From assembly GCA_006503475.1 (NCBI GenBank), contig RSEH01000329.1, positions 1 through 45,674 of the forward strand: 45,674 nt of DNA, in the 5' to 3' direction. The notes under the pieces were generated by a model. It saw only the letters and a list, made by a program, of their open reading frames with translations. It did no database searches and was not told the DNA's origin. The stretch is from Stentor roeselii (lineage: Eukaryota > Ciliophora > Heterotrichea > Heterotrichida > Stentoridae). Every line of letters begins with the position of its first letter. Within the stretch, counting starts at the first letter, position 1. Of the stretch, positions 1 through 9,685 are shown one piece after another. The position numbers and the translations under genes are program-made.

Positions 1-2
1 GT

Positions 3-1862
3 TTGAGGTCAAATGTTTTGAACCCTTCAGGAAAAACAAGAATATTTTTTTTACAAGTCGAAAGTGACTATTTCATTTTATATAAACAAAAAAGTAGCCT
101 TCCATCAATTATAAGCACGAGAAAAACAATTAAAGAAGTAAGAGATTCTCGAAATTCCAAAGATAAAACTTTAGAAAACCTATCAAAACTTGCCACATTG
201 AAAAAAGAAAACTGTTATAAAATATTTAGTGAATTTCTTATAAAATATTCTACTTGGAACTTAATAAACCAGTTTCACCATTTCTTTCTGGAAGTCAATA
301 GAGATTCAATGCTAGCTCTAAAAGTTTCAGAGTTTATGGACTATAAACGATGTCAGTTTTGTGAAAGTCTCACAGATCTTATCGAGCTTGACTGTAAACA
401 TAAGGTATGCTCAAGAGAACTTCACCAATGGTTTTTGAACTCGACAAGTCAAAGTTGTATATTTTCTCAATTTCAAGTTCAAAGATGTACAAAGTCAAAC
501 TGCGGTGTTGAAGTAACCTGGGAATTTTTCAAAAAAACCTTTCCTCATAGTGTGAAGTATTACTGCTATCACTGCAATAGTGATACGAAGGAGGAGGATA
601 TGAAGATTTCTTGTAAAGACATCTGCACAACATGTGCGGTTGAGCTGATGATAGAGAAAAAGTATGAATGCTCTCATCACGGGAACTTTACATTTGAAGA
701 CATTTCTTTCATGCGGTCTCTTAAAAAAGTATGTGAAGGATGTGAAGAGGAATACTTTTGGGTAAAGTATTTTCCAAAAAGACTTTGTAAACATTTCTTA
801 TGTTTCGATTGTATCAGTGCTTCAGTCTGCCCATTCACACAAGAAAACTGCCCTGCTTTTACCACCCCTTCAAGCATTCTAAAAAATATCAAGAATTTTA
901 ATTGTATGATCTGTCAAAAATCCCATCAAAAAAAACAATTTTTTATTCAACACAAAGCCTGCGAATGCTTGATTTGTTTTGAATGCCAAATAAAAAACCT
1001 AGAAACTCCAAGTACAATAAGTTGCATTTCATGTAACTCAATATTCAAAAAAGGAGTGAAAAAATTTCTCAATATAAAAATCCAAGAAAAAATAAACATG
1101 CCTTCAAAAGCTTGCCCAATCTGTCAAAAGTCTTTTAAAATCTGTGACATTGTTTCTTTAATGTGTTGTCTTCATGAATTCTGCATTGTTTGTTTTACAG
1201 AAAACACTGATACTCTCTTACAAGACATAAAAAATATTTCAATAATCGATAATTGCATGATTCCTGATTGTCCAGGAAAAATCCCAGGTGAGCAACTTGA
1301 AGCGCTTTTAAGTCCAGAAATATTTCGAAAATTTGAGAACTTTAAGATGAGAGCCAGCTTGGTGATAATTGAATGTCCTAAATGTAAAAGTCCATTTGAG
1401 GCTCCAAGGCAAAGAAAAGCTGTTTGTGTCGATGTTGATTGTCGTTTTGTTTTTTGTAAGGAATGTTTTGAAGCTTTTCACGAATTTGAAGATTGTAAAG
1501 AGGCATATATCCAAGAAAGGATTGAAGAAATGATTGAAATTGAACCGGATGGAGTTACTCAATGTCCAGGGTGCAGGATTCCTTATTTAAAAAATCCTAA
1601 TGCTTGTGATCATGTTGACTGTGAGACTCAGAATTGTGGAATTGATTTTTGCTTTAAATGTGCTTGTATTAGATCTCCTACTCTTGCACATGGAAATCAT
1701 TATCATCGACCATCTTGTCCTTTTTATAATCTTTATGACGGATATGATGATTGCTTTACTGTTTCATGTTCTGAATGTGTTAAGGCAGGCAAACTCTGTC
1801 AGAAGCCGGGGAATTTAAGACAACATAGAAGAGTAGCCAAGGATGAAGCAATAGTTAAGTAG
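3..1862 (+). CDS. RBR-type (RING-between-RING) E3 ubiquitin ligase, 5'-truncated by the window edge
   Basis: The frame is open to the left edge and the first in-frame ATG is deep inside (about codon 102), so the true N-terminus lies outside the window. Residue numbers here count from position 3. The C-terminal third has the RBR layout. RING1 starts at C371 (CPIC). An IBR starts at C458 (CPKC...CRFVFCKEC). RING2 starts at C521 (CPGC), and its third cysteine, C535 in NPNACDH, sits where RBR ligases carry the catalytic Cys that forms the ubiquitin thioester. Upstream are further Cys/His clusters resembling extra RING-like zinc modules, at about C117 (CQFC), C244 (CEGC) and C301 (CMIC). This is more zinc modules than a minimal RBR protein has. 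By family, it accepts ubiquitin from an E2 and passes it to substrate; the substrate is unknown. The gene ends with TAG and is followed by about 230 bp of C-rich spacer before a chitin synthase on the same strand. Confidence 0.85.
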   Translation: MRSNVLNPSGKTRIFFLQVESDYFILYKQKSSLPSIISTRKTIKEVRDSRNSKDKTLENLSKLATLKKENCYKIFSEFLIKYSTWNLINQFHHFFLEVNRDSMLALKVSEFMDYKRCQFCESLTDLIELDCKHKVCSRELHQWFLNSTSQSCIFSQFQVQRCTKSNCGVEVTWEFFKKTFPHSVKYYCYHCNSDTKEEDMKISCKDICTTCAVELMIEKKYECSHHGNFTFEDISFMRSLKKVCEGCEEEYFWVKYFPKRLCKHFLCFDCISASVCPFTQENCPAFTTPSSILKNIKNFNCMICQKSHQKKQFFIQHKACECLICFECQIKNLETPSTISCISCNSIFKKGVKKFLNIKIQEKINMPSKACPICQKSFKICDIVSLMCCLHEFCIVCFTENTDTLLQDIKNISIIDNCMIPDCPGKIPGEQLEALLSPEIFRKFENFKMRASLVIIECPKCKSPFEAPRQRKAVCVDVDCRFVFCKECFEAFHEFEDCKEAYIQERIEEMIEIEPDGVTQCPGCRIPYLKNPNACDHVDCETQNCGIDFCFKCACIRSPTLAHGNHYHRPSCPFYNLYDGYDDCFTVSCSECVKAGKLCQKPGNLRQHRRVAKDEAIVK

Positions 1863-2094
1863 TTTTATACTTAAAAATTTATTTTAGAGATAAGTTATTA
1901 TAATATTAATAGTTTTTCCTATATTATTATCAAGTAATTTTCCTCTAATACCTAAAAACTATCATTCTCTCAATACTAAAATCACTAAAAATCACTTTCA
2001 TCTTCTCTTCACCGAATCTACCTCCAGCACATTCCCGCCATCATAAAATCCTCAATCCATTCCATTTTCAAAAACCCAAAAACACCCTTAAAAA

Positions 2095-4290
2095 ATGCAC
2101 AGATTTCCAATAGGACTCTCCGACATCCCCGACGATTACCTTCTAAGCAGTAGCCGAGGCCCATCTCAAAGCAACGAGATAAAAAAGTCCTGCCCTTACG
2201 ACCAATGCAATGAAAATTCCTGTTTAACCCATCCAATGCCATTGAACGATTTAACCAACAGACTGATCTACGAGCCAATAAAGCTCTGCTCATCTCGAAG
2301 CCCAGGAGTATTTCCATTGTCAAAGTCTCCATCATTTCGCTGCAGATTCCTAAGTGACTGGGTAAAATCCTCGAATTCCTGCAAATTCCTGTCAGTGGTC
2401 GCGATGTACAATGAAAGTTGGTCCTTGTTTCACCATACCCTTGAAGGTCTTTTAGAGAATGTGAACTCACTTCAGGCTAATTCAAAACTTGACATCAGAT
2501 CAGAAGACATTGGCGCGATTTTCATTGTAGATGGTTTAGAGCCGTTTTTAAGGACTTTTTATAAGATTGATTTGAAGGACTTCACAAAAGGACGGTGCGT
2601 TCGAAGTAACATGAATTACTTTTCGCAACTTTTTAATTTGGATATGATCAGCGAATGCTTTCCAGGGTCTGATCTGAACAGTGGAGACTTTTCCAAGATA
2701 AGCAAGTTGACTGAAAGGCTTTATTCTTCTGGAGCTTTGGCGAAGGATGAAGAACTTGCACATCTTTTTAGTCAGAGGGTGAAATTCGATAATGGTGTTT
2801 TTTTGAACTTGATGTTTTGTGTGAAACATGAAAATAAAAGGAAGCTTAATACTCATAAGTGGTTTTTTGAAGGCTTTTGCAAAATAATCAACCCGCTTTA
2901 TATTGCTTTACTTGATGTCGGAACAAGACCTAGGGAAAAAGGGTTGTATTATTTGTATAAAGCTCTTCATTATGATAAAAGAACTGCTGGGTGTTGTGGG
3001 GAAATAATACCGCAGACTAAGTTTTCAAATATTTTGGTCATGGCTCAAATGGTTGAGTATAAAATTTCACATATTTTTGATAAGGCTGTTGAAAGTCATA
3101 TCGGGTATATTTCGGTATTGCCTGGAGCTTTTAGTGCTTATCGATGGGAAGCTATTAATCGGCCTGAGATCATGAATATTTACTTTAGGTCTCAGAGAAG
3201 AGGAGAAAAACTTGATATGTTTCAGGCGAATATGTATCTGGCTGAGGATAGGATTTTGTGTTTAGAACTGATGTGCCAGGAAAAAAGAAGCAACTTCTTA
3301 CGATACGTAAAAGAATCCATCGCTGAAACCGACGTTCCAGAGTCCTTAAACGAGCTCCTCGCACAAAGAAGACGATGGATAAACGGTTCCTGGTTTTCAA
3401 TGATCTACGCAATAAGACGTTGCAATAAAATCGACACATCAGGTCATTCAACCTCAACAAAAATCTTTTTCAAACTTCTGATGATTTACTATTCACTTGC
3501 TAGTCTTTTCAGTTGGCTTCTTGTCGGAGCCCTTTACTTTTCCTTTACAGTGACATTCAATTTCCTTAAAAGTAAATCAAGAGGTGACTATAAAGAAATT
3601 CTTGAATATGCAACAGGTTCAATTCTCTTCCTTTACACAGGCCTTCTGATAATAACTCTAATCTACTCATTCGCCGTAAAGCCAAAAAAAGTTGAAAACC
3701 ATCTCTGGTGGATGAGTTTCATCTTAGGAGGTCTAACTTTACTAAACATGGGAAACGTTGGCCTTACAATCCGCATCGGAATAAAAGACATAGAACCAGG
3801 CGAAAATTATTTAGATACAATGAAGTACTTTATGATGATCTTCATTCCTGGAACTTTTATTTTGATTCTAATCTTGAGCTGTTTCAATGGAATAAAGGAA
3901 ACTTTAAAGTTGGCATATGGACTACCTTTTTACTTTTGTGTCATGGGGATTTATTATAACATCTTCACGATTTATGCTATTAGTAACACACATGATTGCT
4001 CATGGGGAAATCGACCTGATAAGAGAACAGATGAGGAGAATCAACTGGTCTTTAGATATAAAAATGAAAGGACTCGCTGGGCGCTCGTCTGGATTTTTAG
4101 CAATTTGTTATTTGTGAAAGTTTGCACATATCTCGGTTTAAACGATGATAAGTATGGAATAGCTTTTCTGCTATTTTTAAGCGCTTTGGTGATCATTCCT
4201 ACGACTTTGAAGTTCTTGATGGCACTTTTTTACCTGACCAGCGAAAGAATATCGAAGTCTAGAAAAAGCAGATTATCAATCAACAATTAA
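2095..4290 (+). CDS. Chitin synthase (GT2 family, membrane-bound)
   Basis: A 731-aa processive beta-glycosyltransferase. It would polymerise N-acetylglucosamine from UDP-GlcNAc at a membrane. Family signatures are visible: LDVGTRP near residue 273, CGEIIP, the GYISVLPGAFSAYR stretch, LAEDRILC with EDR at 384-386 (catalytic Asp region), and QRRRW at 424-428 followed by ING. These match chitin synthases rather than cellulose synthases, which share only the QxxRW idea. The last 270 residues contain about seven hydrophobic membrane segments. The N-terminal 100 residues are Ser/Pro-rich and unconserved. The start is the ATG at 2095, with in-frame support from the long non-overlapping frame. In ciliates chitin is known from loricas and cyst walls, so a role in wall formation is plausible but inferred. 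The nearest neighbour downstream starts only 39 bp after the TAA. Confidence 0.93.
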   Translation: MHRFPIGLSDIPDDYLLSSSRGPSQSNEIKKSCPYDQCNENSCLTHPMPLNDLTNRLIYEPIKLCSSRSPGVFPLSKSPSFRCRFLSDWVKSSNSCKFLSVVAMYNESWSLFHHTLEGLLENVNSLQANSKLDIRSEDIGAIFIVDGLEPFLRTFYKIDLKDFTKGRCVRSNMNYFSQLFNLDMISECFPGSDLNSGDFSKISKLTERLYSSGALAKDEELAHLFSQRVKFDNGVFLNLMFCVKHENKRKLNTHKWFFEGFCKIINPLYIALLDVGTRPREKGLYYLYKALHYDKRTAGCCGEIIPQTKFSNILVMAQMVEYKISHIFDKAVESHIGYISVLPGAFSAYRWEAINRPEIMNIYFRSQRRGEKLDMFQANMYLAEDRILCLELMCQEKRSNFLRYVKESIAETDVPESLNELLAQRRRWINGSWFSMIYAIRRCNKIDTSGHSTSTKIFFKLLMIYYSLASLFSWLLVGALYFSFTVTFNFLKSKSRGDYKEILEYATGSILFLYTGLLIITLIYSFAVKPKKVENHLWWMSFILGGLTLLNMGNVGLTIRIGIKDIEPGENYLDTMKYFMMIFIPGTFILILILSCFNGIKETLKLAYGLPFYFCVMGIYYNIFTIYAISNTHDCSWGNRPDKRTDEENQLVFRYKNERTRWALVWIFSNLLFVKVCTYLGLNDDKYGIAFLLFLSALVIIPTTLKFLMALFYLTSERISKSRKSRLSINN

Positions 4291-4329
4291 TCTTAATAGA
4301 TTAAGTTTCTGGAATATTTATTATTACAG

Positions 4330-5988
4330 ATGAAGCTTTCAGCCAGCTTCGATTTTTTACATTCTAAGTCGCAGTCATCACTTTTAAATTATCGAGGAAA
4401 TATCAGCTCCTTAGCGAGAAGTATCAACCTTGAGTCCTTTAAAAGTCTAGAAAACATGAACAAGTTGCTTTCAAAGTCAGGAATAAACCAAAAACTCGAG
4501 TCAATCAAAAAAAGCATGAAAAATTCAGTCCAAAAGCTTCATTTCGAAGACATCTTGTCAAACCTCGACATAGTGAACGAAGTGAGGTTTATCAAAGAAA
4601 GACTAGAACTGACTGAAAAGTCTTCTGAAAAAGGTTTCATCGAGAAAGACCATTCACAGTACTTTGAAATAAAAACAAAATCATTGAACTCACCAATTCA
4701 AATCACTCTTCAAGTCTTAAAAGGAAACCTGGAAGCCTTTGTTTCTTTTACAAACGCCCTGCCTAATAAAGACTGGCATGATAAAAAGTTTCGAGGAGCT
4801 ACCCTTGATCTTCATAGCAAATCAAGTCAGTTCTCGGAGAACAAGTGTTATATTGGAATTCATGCAAAATCTAATTGTTCAATTGAAATTTCCTTTCAAG
4901 CTAATAAACCTGAGGCAAAGTCACATGCGAAAGGAAGACTTATCACTAAATCTTTAGATTTTTCTAAAGATATTCGTGAATTAAGAGAAAGTTCTGAACT
5001 TAAACAAACTTTTGAGTTAAAAGTGAAAGAAATCAAAACGAAGAGGAAGTTAAATCAACGGTTGAACTTTATTTCTATGAATAAAACACAGGCTTGCCTT
5101 TCTATTAATCTTCAATCGTCTCAACCTTCGAAATTAAAGCAAAAAATTGAAGATGTTAGACGTCGGAAGGTTTTGATTAGTGAGGAAAAAACGAAGAGAT
5201 TAAGGCAGAATTTGATGAAACGTGAATTGAAGAGACAGGCGGAGTGCCAGGCGAATGAAATTAATGAAATGATGTTGAAAAAGGAAAAATTACAGCAAAA
5301 ATGGCTCACGTTAACCTTCTTCGCAGGAACCTTCACCAACTGGCTCTACCAATTAAAAACTTCAAAACGTAAAAAAATCAATGAACAAATAAAACGAATG
5401 AAAGCCTACTTAATCCAAAAAAACTTCAAACGTAGATTCTCTCAAAAGTTCGACTTTCGCCATCGAATCCTGGCATTAGCCAGAAACAATCTATCCTTAT
5501 TCGACTCTCTCTCATTAAAGCCATCCAAACACGATTTTTTCCATTCTTTCCAAAAATGTGTAAAAGAAATAAAGACTTACCAACAAGTTTCCCAATCTTT
5601 CGATTCTTTTCACTCTCGTTGGTCAGTCATAAAGGCCCGTTGGAGATTTTTCATGCAAAGAAATCATCGAAGAGCGAATCATTTGATGCTTTTATGGAAC
5701 AAAACTGCCAGTTCTTTGATAAACAAGTTGACAGTGAAGGGTAAAAAGAAGAAAAAGACTCATATTGTAGAGAAAATCGCGAATATTCCTCTGCATGTAA
5801 AAGAAAAGTTTATTAAAGATCACATGAATAACTGTAAGGAAAAGTTTTTGATTGAGATGAGAAGTGGAAAAAAACCGAATGTTTTGCAATTTTTAATTGA
5901 TGAGGAAAAACTCGCCAAGGTCATCTTGCAGTTCATCGGGCCTAAGCCGAAGATGCAGAAAAAGCTGACGATTCGTAAAGTTGAATGA
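4330..5988 (+). CDS. Unknown basic, probably alpha-helical protein
   Basis: A 552-aa protein with no family I can name. The N-terminal third is Ser/Lys-rich and of mixed character. Residues of roughly 275-320 are a strongly charged Lys/Arg/Glu helix typical of coiled coil (repeated EEKTKRLRQ-like text). The C-terminal half is rich in basic and aromatic residues (RRFSQKFDFRHR, RWRFFMQRNHRRAN), which could be IQ-like or cytoskeletal repeats, but I see no clean IQ motif. A run of lysines (KGKKKKKTH) lies near residue 472. It sits in tandem after the chitin synthase and converges on the DRC3 gene 68 bp downstream. It is the only clear gene here ending in TGA, which supports TGA being a real stop in this genome. 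No function can be assigned. Confidence 0.75.
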   Translation: MKLSASFDFLHSKSQSSLLNYRGNISSLARSINLESFKSLENMNKLLSKSGINQKLESIKKSMKNSVQKLHFEDILSNLDIVNEVRFIKERLELTEKSSEKGFIEKDHSQYFEIKTKSLNSPIQITLQVLKGNLEAFVSFTNALPNKDWHDKKFRGATLDLHSKSSQFSENKCYIGIHAKSNCSIEISFQANKPEAKSHAKGRLITKSLDFSKDIRELRESSELKQTFELKVKEIKTKRKLNQRLNFISMNKTQACLSINLQSSQPSKLKQKIEDVRRRKVLISEEKTKRLRQNLMKRELKRQAECQANEINEMMLKKEKLQQKWLTLTFFAGTFTNWLYQLKTSKRKKINEQIKRMKAYLIQKNFKRRFSQKFDFRHRILALARNNLSLFDSLSLKPSKHDFFHSFQKCVKEIKTYQQVSQSFDSFHSRWSVIKARWRFFMQRNHRRANHLMLLWNKTASSLINKLTVKGKKKKKTHIVEKIANIPLHVKEKFIKDHMNNCKEKFLIEMRSGKKPNVLQFLIDEEKLAKVILQFIGPKPKMQKKLTIRKVE

Positions 5989-6056
5989 GGATCAAGTGAA
6001 TGGATAAATCGATATTAGAGGATTAGATAACGATGAATTCATCAGGATTAAACTAA

Positions 6057-7655
6057 TTAAGCGTTGTCTAGAGTGCTTTGGATTCTCTGTCGCTTTTCTT
6101 CTACAAGTTCCATGATTTCTCGAATATGGTTTCTGTTCCTTTCATGTTTTTCTTCTTTAAAGGTAACAGTGAAAGTTTCCATTTCTTCTTCGTAGTACTT
6201 ATTCACGTCTTCTTCAATTTGGAATATCAAGTTTTTCATTTCTTCACCTAAAAGTGTCACTGAGCTGTTAAGTCCTTCTTTATCAGTGTAAACTTCTCTT
6301 TGTTCTTGAGTGTAATTATCAGCATTTGAAGTTTCTGAAAAGAACTGCTTCAATTGTTCTTCCTTTACTTTTTCTACTTCTGTGAAAAATGAATCAATTT
6401 CTTTATTCATGTCTTCCTGGTAACTCTTTGTCTCATCACGTATTTGATCAACACAAGCCTTAAGAGACTTTTCAAAGCGATCAATAGCTTCATTGATCCT
6501 TTCCACAAGTTGCATTTCTTTATCAATCAAAACATGTTCAAGGTCGTTTATCTTCGGGTAGATCTCTTTCAAGGCATCTTCAGCAAGATCGTCTTGGTCA
6601 CTTTGTTCAAAAGTCCTCAAAGAGATTTTTTCAATTTTTTCATAATTTGAGATATTTTTTATATCTTCTTGTTCATTTTCATCTTCTGCTTTTTTTACTG
6701 ACTGTTTAAATTTAGAGATCATTTCCAAGCGATAAGCATTCAACTTCATTATTTTCACTTGAAAAGCTGAAGTCGCATCTCGAAACTTGGTCTGAAAGTC
6801 TTCATCAGCGAATTGAACATCAGGAAGTAATCTGATTTTTCTATAGTCATCTTTGTACTCTTCCAGTAAATTAGGTAAAACATTGTAAGTGGGTCCTAAT
6901 CCAGCATCTTCTAATTCTGCATGTTTTTCATCTTCTTCTCGTTTTTTTAGTTCTTCTTCGCCGCCCTTGTCAGTTGCGTCTTTGTTGATTTCGTCTCGAT
7001 GTTCTTCTCTTGCTTTGACTTTATCAGCTTCGTCGATGAGGATATAGTCCAAGTACTTCAAATGGCTTAAGTGAGCAATGACGTAAAGTCGATAAGCTTC
7101 ATTGTCTTGACACATCGGGTTGCCTTCTAACTTGACAACTTCTAAATGTTGGAATTTTTTCAAATAACTGATAGTTCCTTCTTTATCAGCCAATAAATTA
7201 TCCCCTAAGCTGATAAGATTTAACTTTTCACATTTATCAAGACCTCCTTCAAGTACTTTTATCTTGTTGCTGAAAAGACTCAGGTCTGTAAGACTTTCTA
7301 AGTTATCAAGTCCTTCAACTACAGGAATATTATTGAAAGACAAGTCAAGCCATTCAAGATAAACCAGTTCTTCACCAAGACCTTCTATTTTCACAATGAT
7401 ATTATTATCAAGACAGAGTTTTTTCAGCTTTGTAAGTCCTCGAAGGTTCTGAATCTTCATGATATTCATGAAACTAAGTCTAAGTTCAAGTAATTCACTT
7501 AAAGGCATATTATCTTGTCCAAAGATCTTATTTTCCAAGTTATATTTTTTGATATATTCACGAATCATCTCATCATTAATCACATTCGGGTCAATAGTAT
7601 CTGCCTTTCGCTGTACTAAACTTTTGAAGTAAGTCACCTCATAACTGTCTACCAT
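6057..7655 (-). CDS. DRC3: Dynein regulatory complex subunit 3 (DRC3/LRRC48-like)
   Basis: A 532-aa protein with an N-terminal leucine-rich repeat block (about residues 45-195) followed by a long acidic coiled coil. The opening VINDEMIREYI, the repeat text LDNNIIVKIEGL, WLDLSFNNI, LSLFSNKI and LSLGDNLL, and the cap motif YLDYILID match DRC3 orthologues of motile cilia. By family it is part of the nexin-dynein regulatory complex on axonemal doublets, regulating dynein activity. That fits an organism covered in cilia. The start is ATG in the context TAGTAAATATGG. It lies 10 bp downstream of the ankyrin-bromodomain gene on the same strand. The symbol is by resemblance; length and order fit the family. 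Confidence 0.9.
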   Translation of the reverse strand: MVDSYEVTYFKSLVQRKADTIDPNVINDEMIREYIKKYNLENKIFGQDNMPLSELLELRLSFMNIMKIQNLRGLTKLKKLCLDNNIIVKIEGLGEELVYLEWLDLSFNNIPVVEGLDNLESLTDLSLFSNKIKVLEGGLDKCEKLNLISLGDNLLADKEGTISYLKKFQHLEVVKLEGNPMCQDNEAYRLYVIAHLSHLKYLDYILIDEADKVKAREEHRDEINKDATDKGGEEELKKREEDEKHAELEDAGLGPTYNVLPNLLEEYKDDYRKIRLLPDVQFADEDFQTKFRDATSAFQVKIMKLNAYRLEMISKFKQSVKKAEDENEQEDIKNISNYEKIEKISLRTFEQSDQDDLAEDALKEIYPKINDLEHVLIDKEMQLVERINEAIDRFEKSLKACVDQIRDETKSYQEDMNKEIDSFFTEVEKVKEEQLKQFFSETSNADNYTQEQREVYTDKEGLNSSVTLLGEEMKNLIFQIEEDVNKYYEEEMETFTVTFKEEKHERNRNHIREIMELVEEKRQRIQSTLDNA

Positions 7656-7665
7656 ATTTACTACT

Positions 7666-8859
7666 TTAAGATGGAGCTCTTAACGAGTCCAGGTTCAAAG
7701 CTCGCAGTTGTGACTGGTAAAGAGCATAGACCTGATTGCACATTCCAACTACTTCAGACTCAGGTGGGTTGTAAAGCTTGCAATTAGAAAAAACAAGTTC
7801 GAAGTCCCTAAGCATTTCATCTGTACTTCCGTAGAAGTTACTGTTTAGCTTCTTTTTTATTGTGCTGAAGTCCATTGGGTGCTTTATTACTTCGAAGTAG
7901 TCAAGAATTCCTAACTTTACTGGGTCGACAGGCTCATGAAAAATCCAGGACTGGTTCGCTCTCCACAGGTTGTTTAATAACTTCTTTCCTGGCTTTTCCC
8001 AAGGCTTTTTGGCTTCGAGACTTTCGAGAGATATAGTGTCTAACTCGTCTAGATTTGCAGGGTCTTTCCAAAATTTTGCTATTTCTGGGTAGATCTTTTC
8101 GAATTCTTCCATTTCTTCTTTGTTTAATGGACGCTTGTCACCTTTTTCGTCGACTATCATTAGGATGCATGGGTTACGCTTTTCTCCTTTTTTTTTAGAA
8201 GGCTTTTTTGAGGGCTCTGGGTCTTTTTTTACTTTTCCGGGCTTGTCTAGTGCTCCGTGTTGCTTTAGGTATTCGACTAGCTCGTTGTTTAGCGACTTCT
8301 TCGCCCAAGACAACGGTGTATTTCTATTCTTATCAGCATGATTAACATTGGCGCCATTTTCAACCAGAATGCGAGTAGCTTCTAACTTCCCTTCGCGGCT
8401 AGAGTAAAAAATGGCAGATTGTCCAAGATTGTCCACAATATTCGGATCCGCTCGAAAGCTGAATAGAATTTTAAGAGTTTCCGCCTGTCCTTCACGAGAA
8501 GCATAATAAAGAGCAGTCTGTCCATAAGTATCTCTTTGATTAGGTTCAGCTCCGGCACTGATAAGCATTTTCACCTGTTCAAGGTGTCCATGTCTACAGC
8601 TATAAAAAAGTGCAGTCTGTTGAAGAGCGTCTTTATAATTCGCATCAGCTCCTTCATTAAGTAAAATTTCAAGAATTCGATTTCCTCTTTCAATATTTTC
8701 ACTTTGCACAGCAAAGAAAATGCAAGTATGTCTTGACTGAGAATTATCAGTTAAAGAGAGTAAAAAAGCTTTAGGGTTTGTTTCAAGTTCTTGTTGAATC
8801 TCTGAAATAGTTCCATGTTTAAGCAGATCAAACCACCGTCCTCTGTCGTAAGTTCCCAT
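7666..8859 (-). CDS. Ankyrin-repeat and bromodomain protein
   Basis: A 397-aa protein if translation starts at the ATG at 8859 (MGTYDRGRW). The frame stays open further upstream, but that would overlap the divergent DUSP gene. Residues of about 40-215 form five or so ankyrin repeats (QQTALFYSCRHGHLEQVK, GQTALYYASREGQAE, GQSAIFYSSREGKLEA, NTPLSWAKK). After a Lys-rich linker (EPSKKPSKKKGEK) comes a bromodomain with the PVDPVKLGILDYFEVIKHPMD and YNPP signatures, including the Asn that binds acetyl-lysine. The combination would tether an ankyrin protein-interaction surface to acetylated histones. The same order is known in the apicomplexan protein BDP1, which makes a conserved alveolate chromatin reader plausible; that link is inference. 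It is divergent from the next gene with a 10-bp gap. Confidence 0.9.
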   Translation of the reverse strand: MGTYDRGRWFDLLKHGTISEIQQELETNPKAFLLSLTDNSQSRHTCIFFAVQSENIERGNRILEILLNEGADANYKDALQQTALFYSCRHGHLEQVKMLISAGAEPNQRDTYGQTALYYASREGQAETLKILFSFRADPNIVDNLGQSAIFYSSREGKLEATRILVENGANVNHADKNRNTPLSWAKKSLNNELVEYLKQHGALDKPGKVKKDPEPSKKPSKKKGEKRNPCILMIVDEKGDKRPLNKEEMEEFEKIYPEIAKFWKDPANLDELDTISLESLEAKKPWEKPGKKLLNNLWRANQSWIFHEPVDPVKLGILDYFEVIKHPMDFSTIKKKLNSNFYGSTDEMLRDFELVFSNCKLYNPPESEVVGMCNQVYALYQSQLRALNLDSLRAPS

Positions 8860-8869
8860 TATAAGATAA
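8860..8869. promoter_or_regulatory. 10-bp divergent start-to-start gap
   Basis: The start codons of the ankyrin-bromodomain gene (minus) and the DUSP gene (plus) are separated by only TATAAGATAA. Read on either strand, each ATG is preceded by a short TATA-like A/T run, as at many other starts in this window. Any promoter must overlap coding DNA of the partner gene. The plus-strand start could in principle be a later Met, but M1 fits the DUSP fold best. Confidence 0.5.
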
Positions 8870-9685
8870 ATGGAAAACCTTGAAGAGTACAGCCAGGTGA
8901 TGGAGTATATGAAAGACGATGTTTGGAAAAATAGTCCTTTTGGCTTTGTAGTGTCTGAAGAATGGTGGAATTCTTGGATCGCTTTTGCCACAGACGACAG
9001 CGGGAAAGTTACAAGGCCGATAGAAATGCGTAATGATCATTATCTTCAGTCTTATACTATCATTGTTTCTAAGTATAAAGTTTTACACCCTGAAGCTTGG
9101 AGAGTCTTCATTGAAAGTAGAAAATATCGATATAAACCTGAACTACTCGTTTTTTTTCATAATGGCCTTCCTGACTTCAATCCTTATAATTTTTATCTGA
9201 GTTGGGGAGATATTGAACAAAATTCTTGTATCACGATTTCAGTAAAAGCAACTGTTAGTGCTATGTTAAGTTATCTGAAGTTTAAGTATTTTATTGACCC
9301 TTTTGAAGAAATCGTGAAAATTAATGATGTTGTTGTTTATGATATAAACTCGACTTTTGAAAATCTTGGAATTCAAAAAGGCAGCAAGGTGTTAATCGGA
9401 AATGAAATAAAAAAGTCTCAAAGTCAAAACACTTCAAGAGTACCTTTCAAGAAAAATCACAATCGCCGAGGAGGAGTTCATAATTTCACTGAAGAAGAAG
9501 GGTTTAGAAGTGAAGACTTCATCGAACCTGACCCATCTCCCAGAACTTTAGACCCTTCAGAATCATCAGCAAGAGAAATGATAGAAAAATCTTTAAATTC
9601 TCCTTGTTTAACCTTCCATCTTCTTTCAAAAGAAGAAATCAAGTCAAACATAAAATCAATGCTAGAAGACTTAAAATCTAAATAA
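8870..9685 (+). CDS. DUSP-domain protein with ubiquitin-like region, no protease domain
   Basis: A 271-aa protein. Residues of about 18-90 match the DUSP domain of ubiquitin-specific proteases: FVVSEEWWNSWIAF, then RPIEMRN, then the YTIIVSKYKVLHPEAWRVF stretch. Residues of about 105-180 look like a ubiquitin-like fold (ITISVKATVSAMLSYLKFKY...IVKINDVVVYDINSTFENLGIQKGSKVLI). The remaining 90 residues are low-complexity and Ser/Glu-rich. No Cys- or His-box of a USP protease is present, so this is not a deubiquitinase by itself. By family, DUSP and ubiquitin-like modules act in protein interaction within ubiquitin pathways. Its TAA is followed immediately by the ATG of the DHHC gene. Confidence 0.8.
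   Translation: MENLEEYSQVMEYMKDDVWKNSPFGFVVSEEWWNSWIAFATDDSGKVTRPIEMRNDHYLQSYTIIVSKYKVLHPEAWRVFIESRKYRYKPELLVFFHNGLPDFNPYNFYLSWGDIEQNSCITISVKATVSAMLSYLKFKYFIDPFEEIVKINDVVVYDINSTFENLGIQKGSKVLIGNEIKKSQSQNTSRVPFKKNHNRRGGVHNFTEEEGFRSEDFIEPDPSPRTLDPSESSAREMIEKSLNSPCLTFHLLSKEEIKSNIKSMLEDLKSK

Noticed and set aside
8860-8991. Longer N-terminus for the ankyrin-bromodomain gene, reaching 8991
   Set aside because: It overlaps the DUSP coding sequence and adds no recognisable domain; the ATG at 8859 has a good start box.
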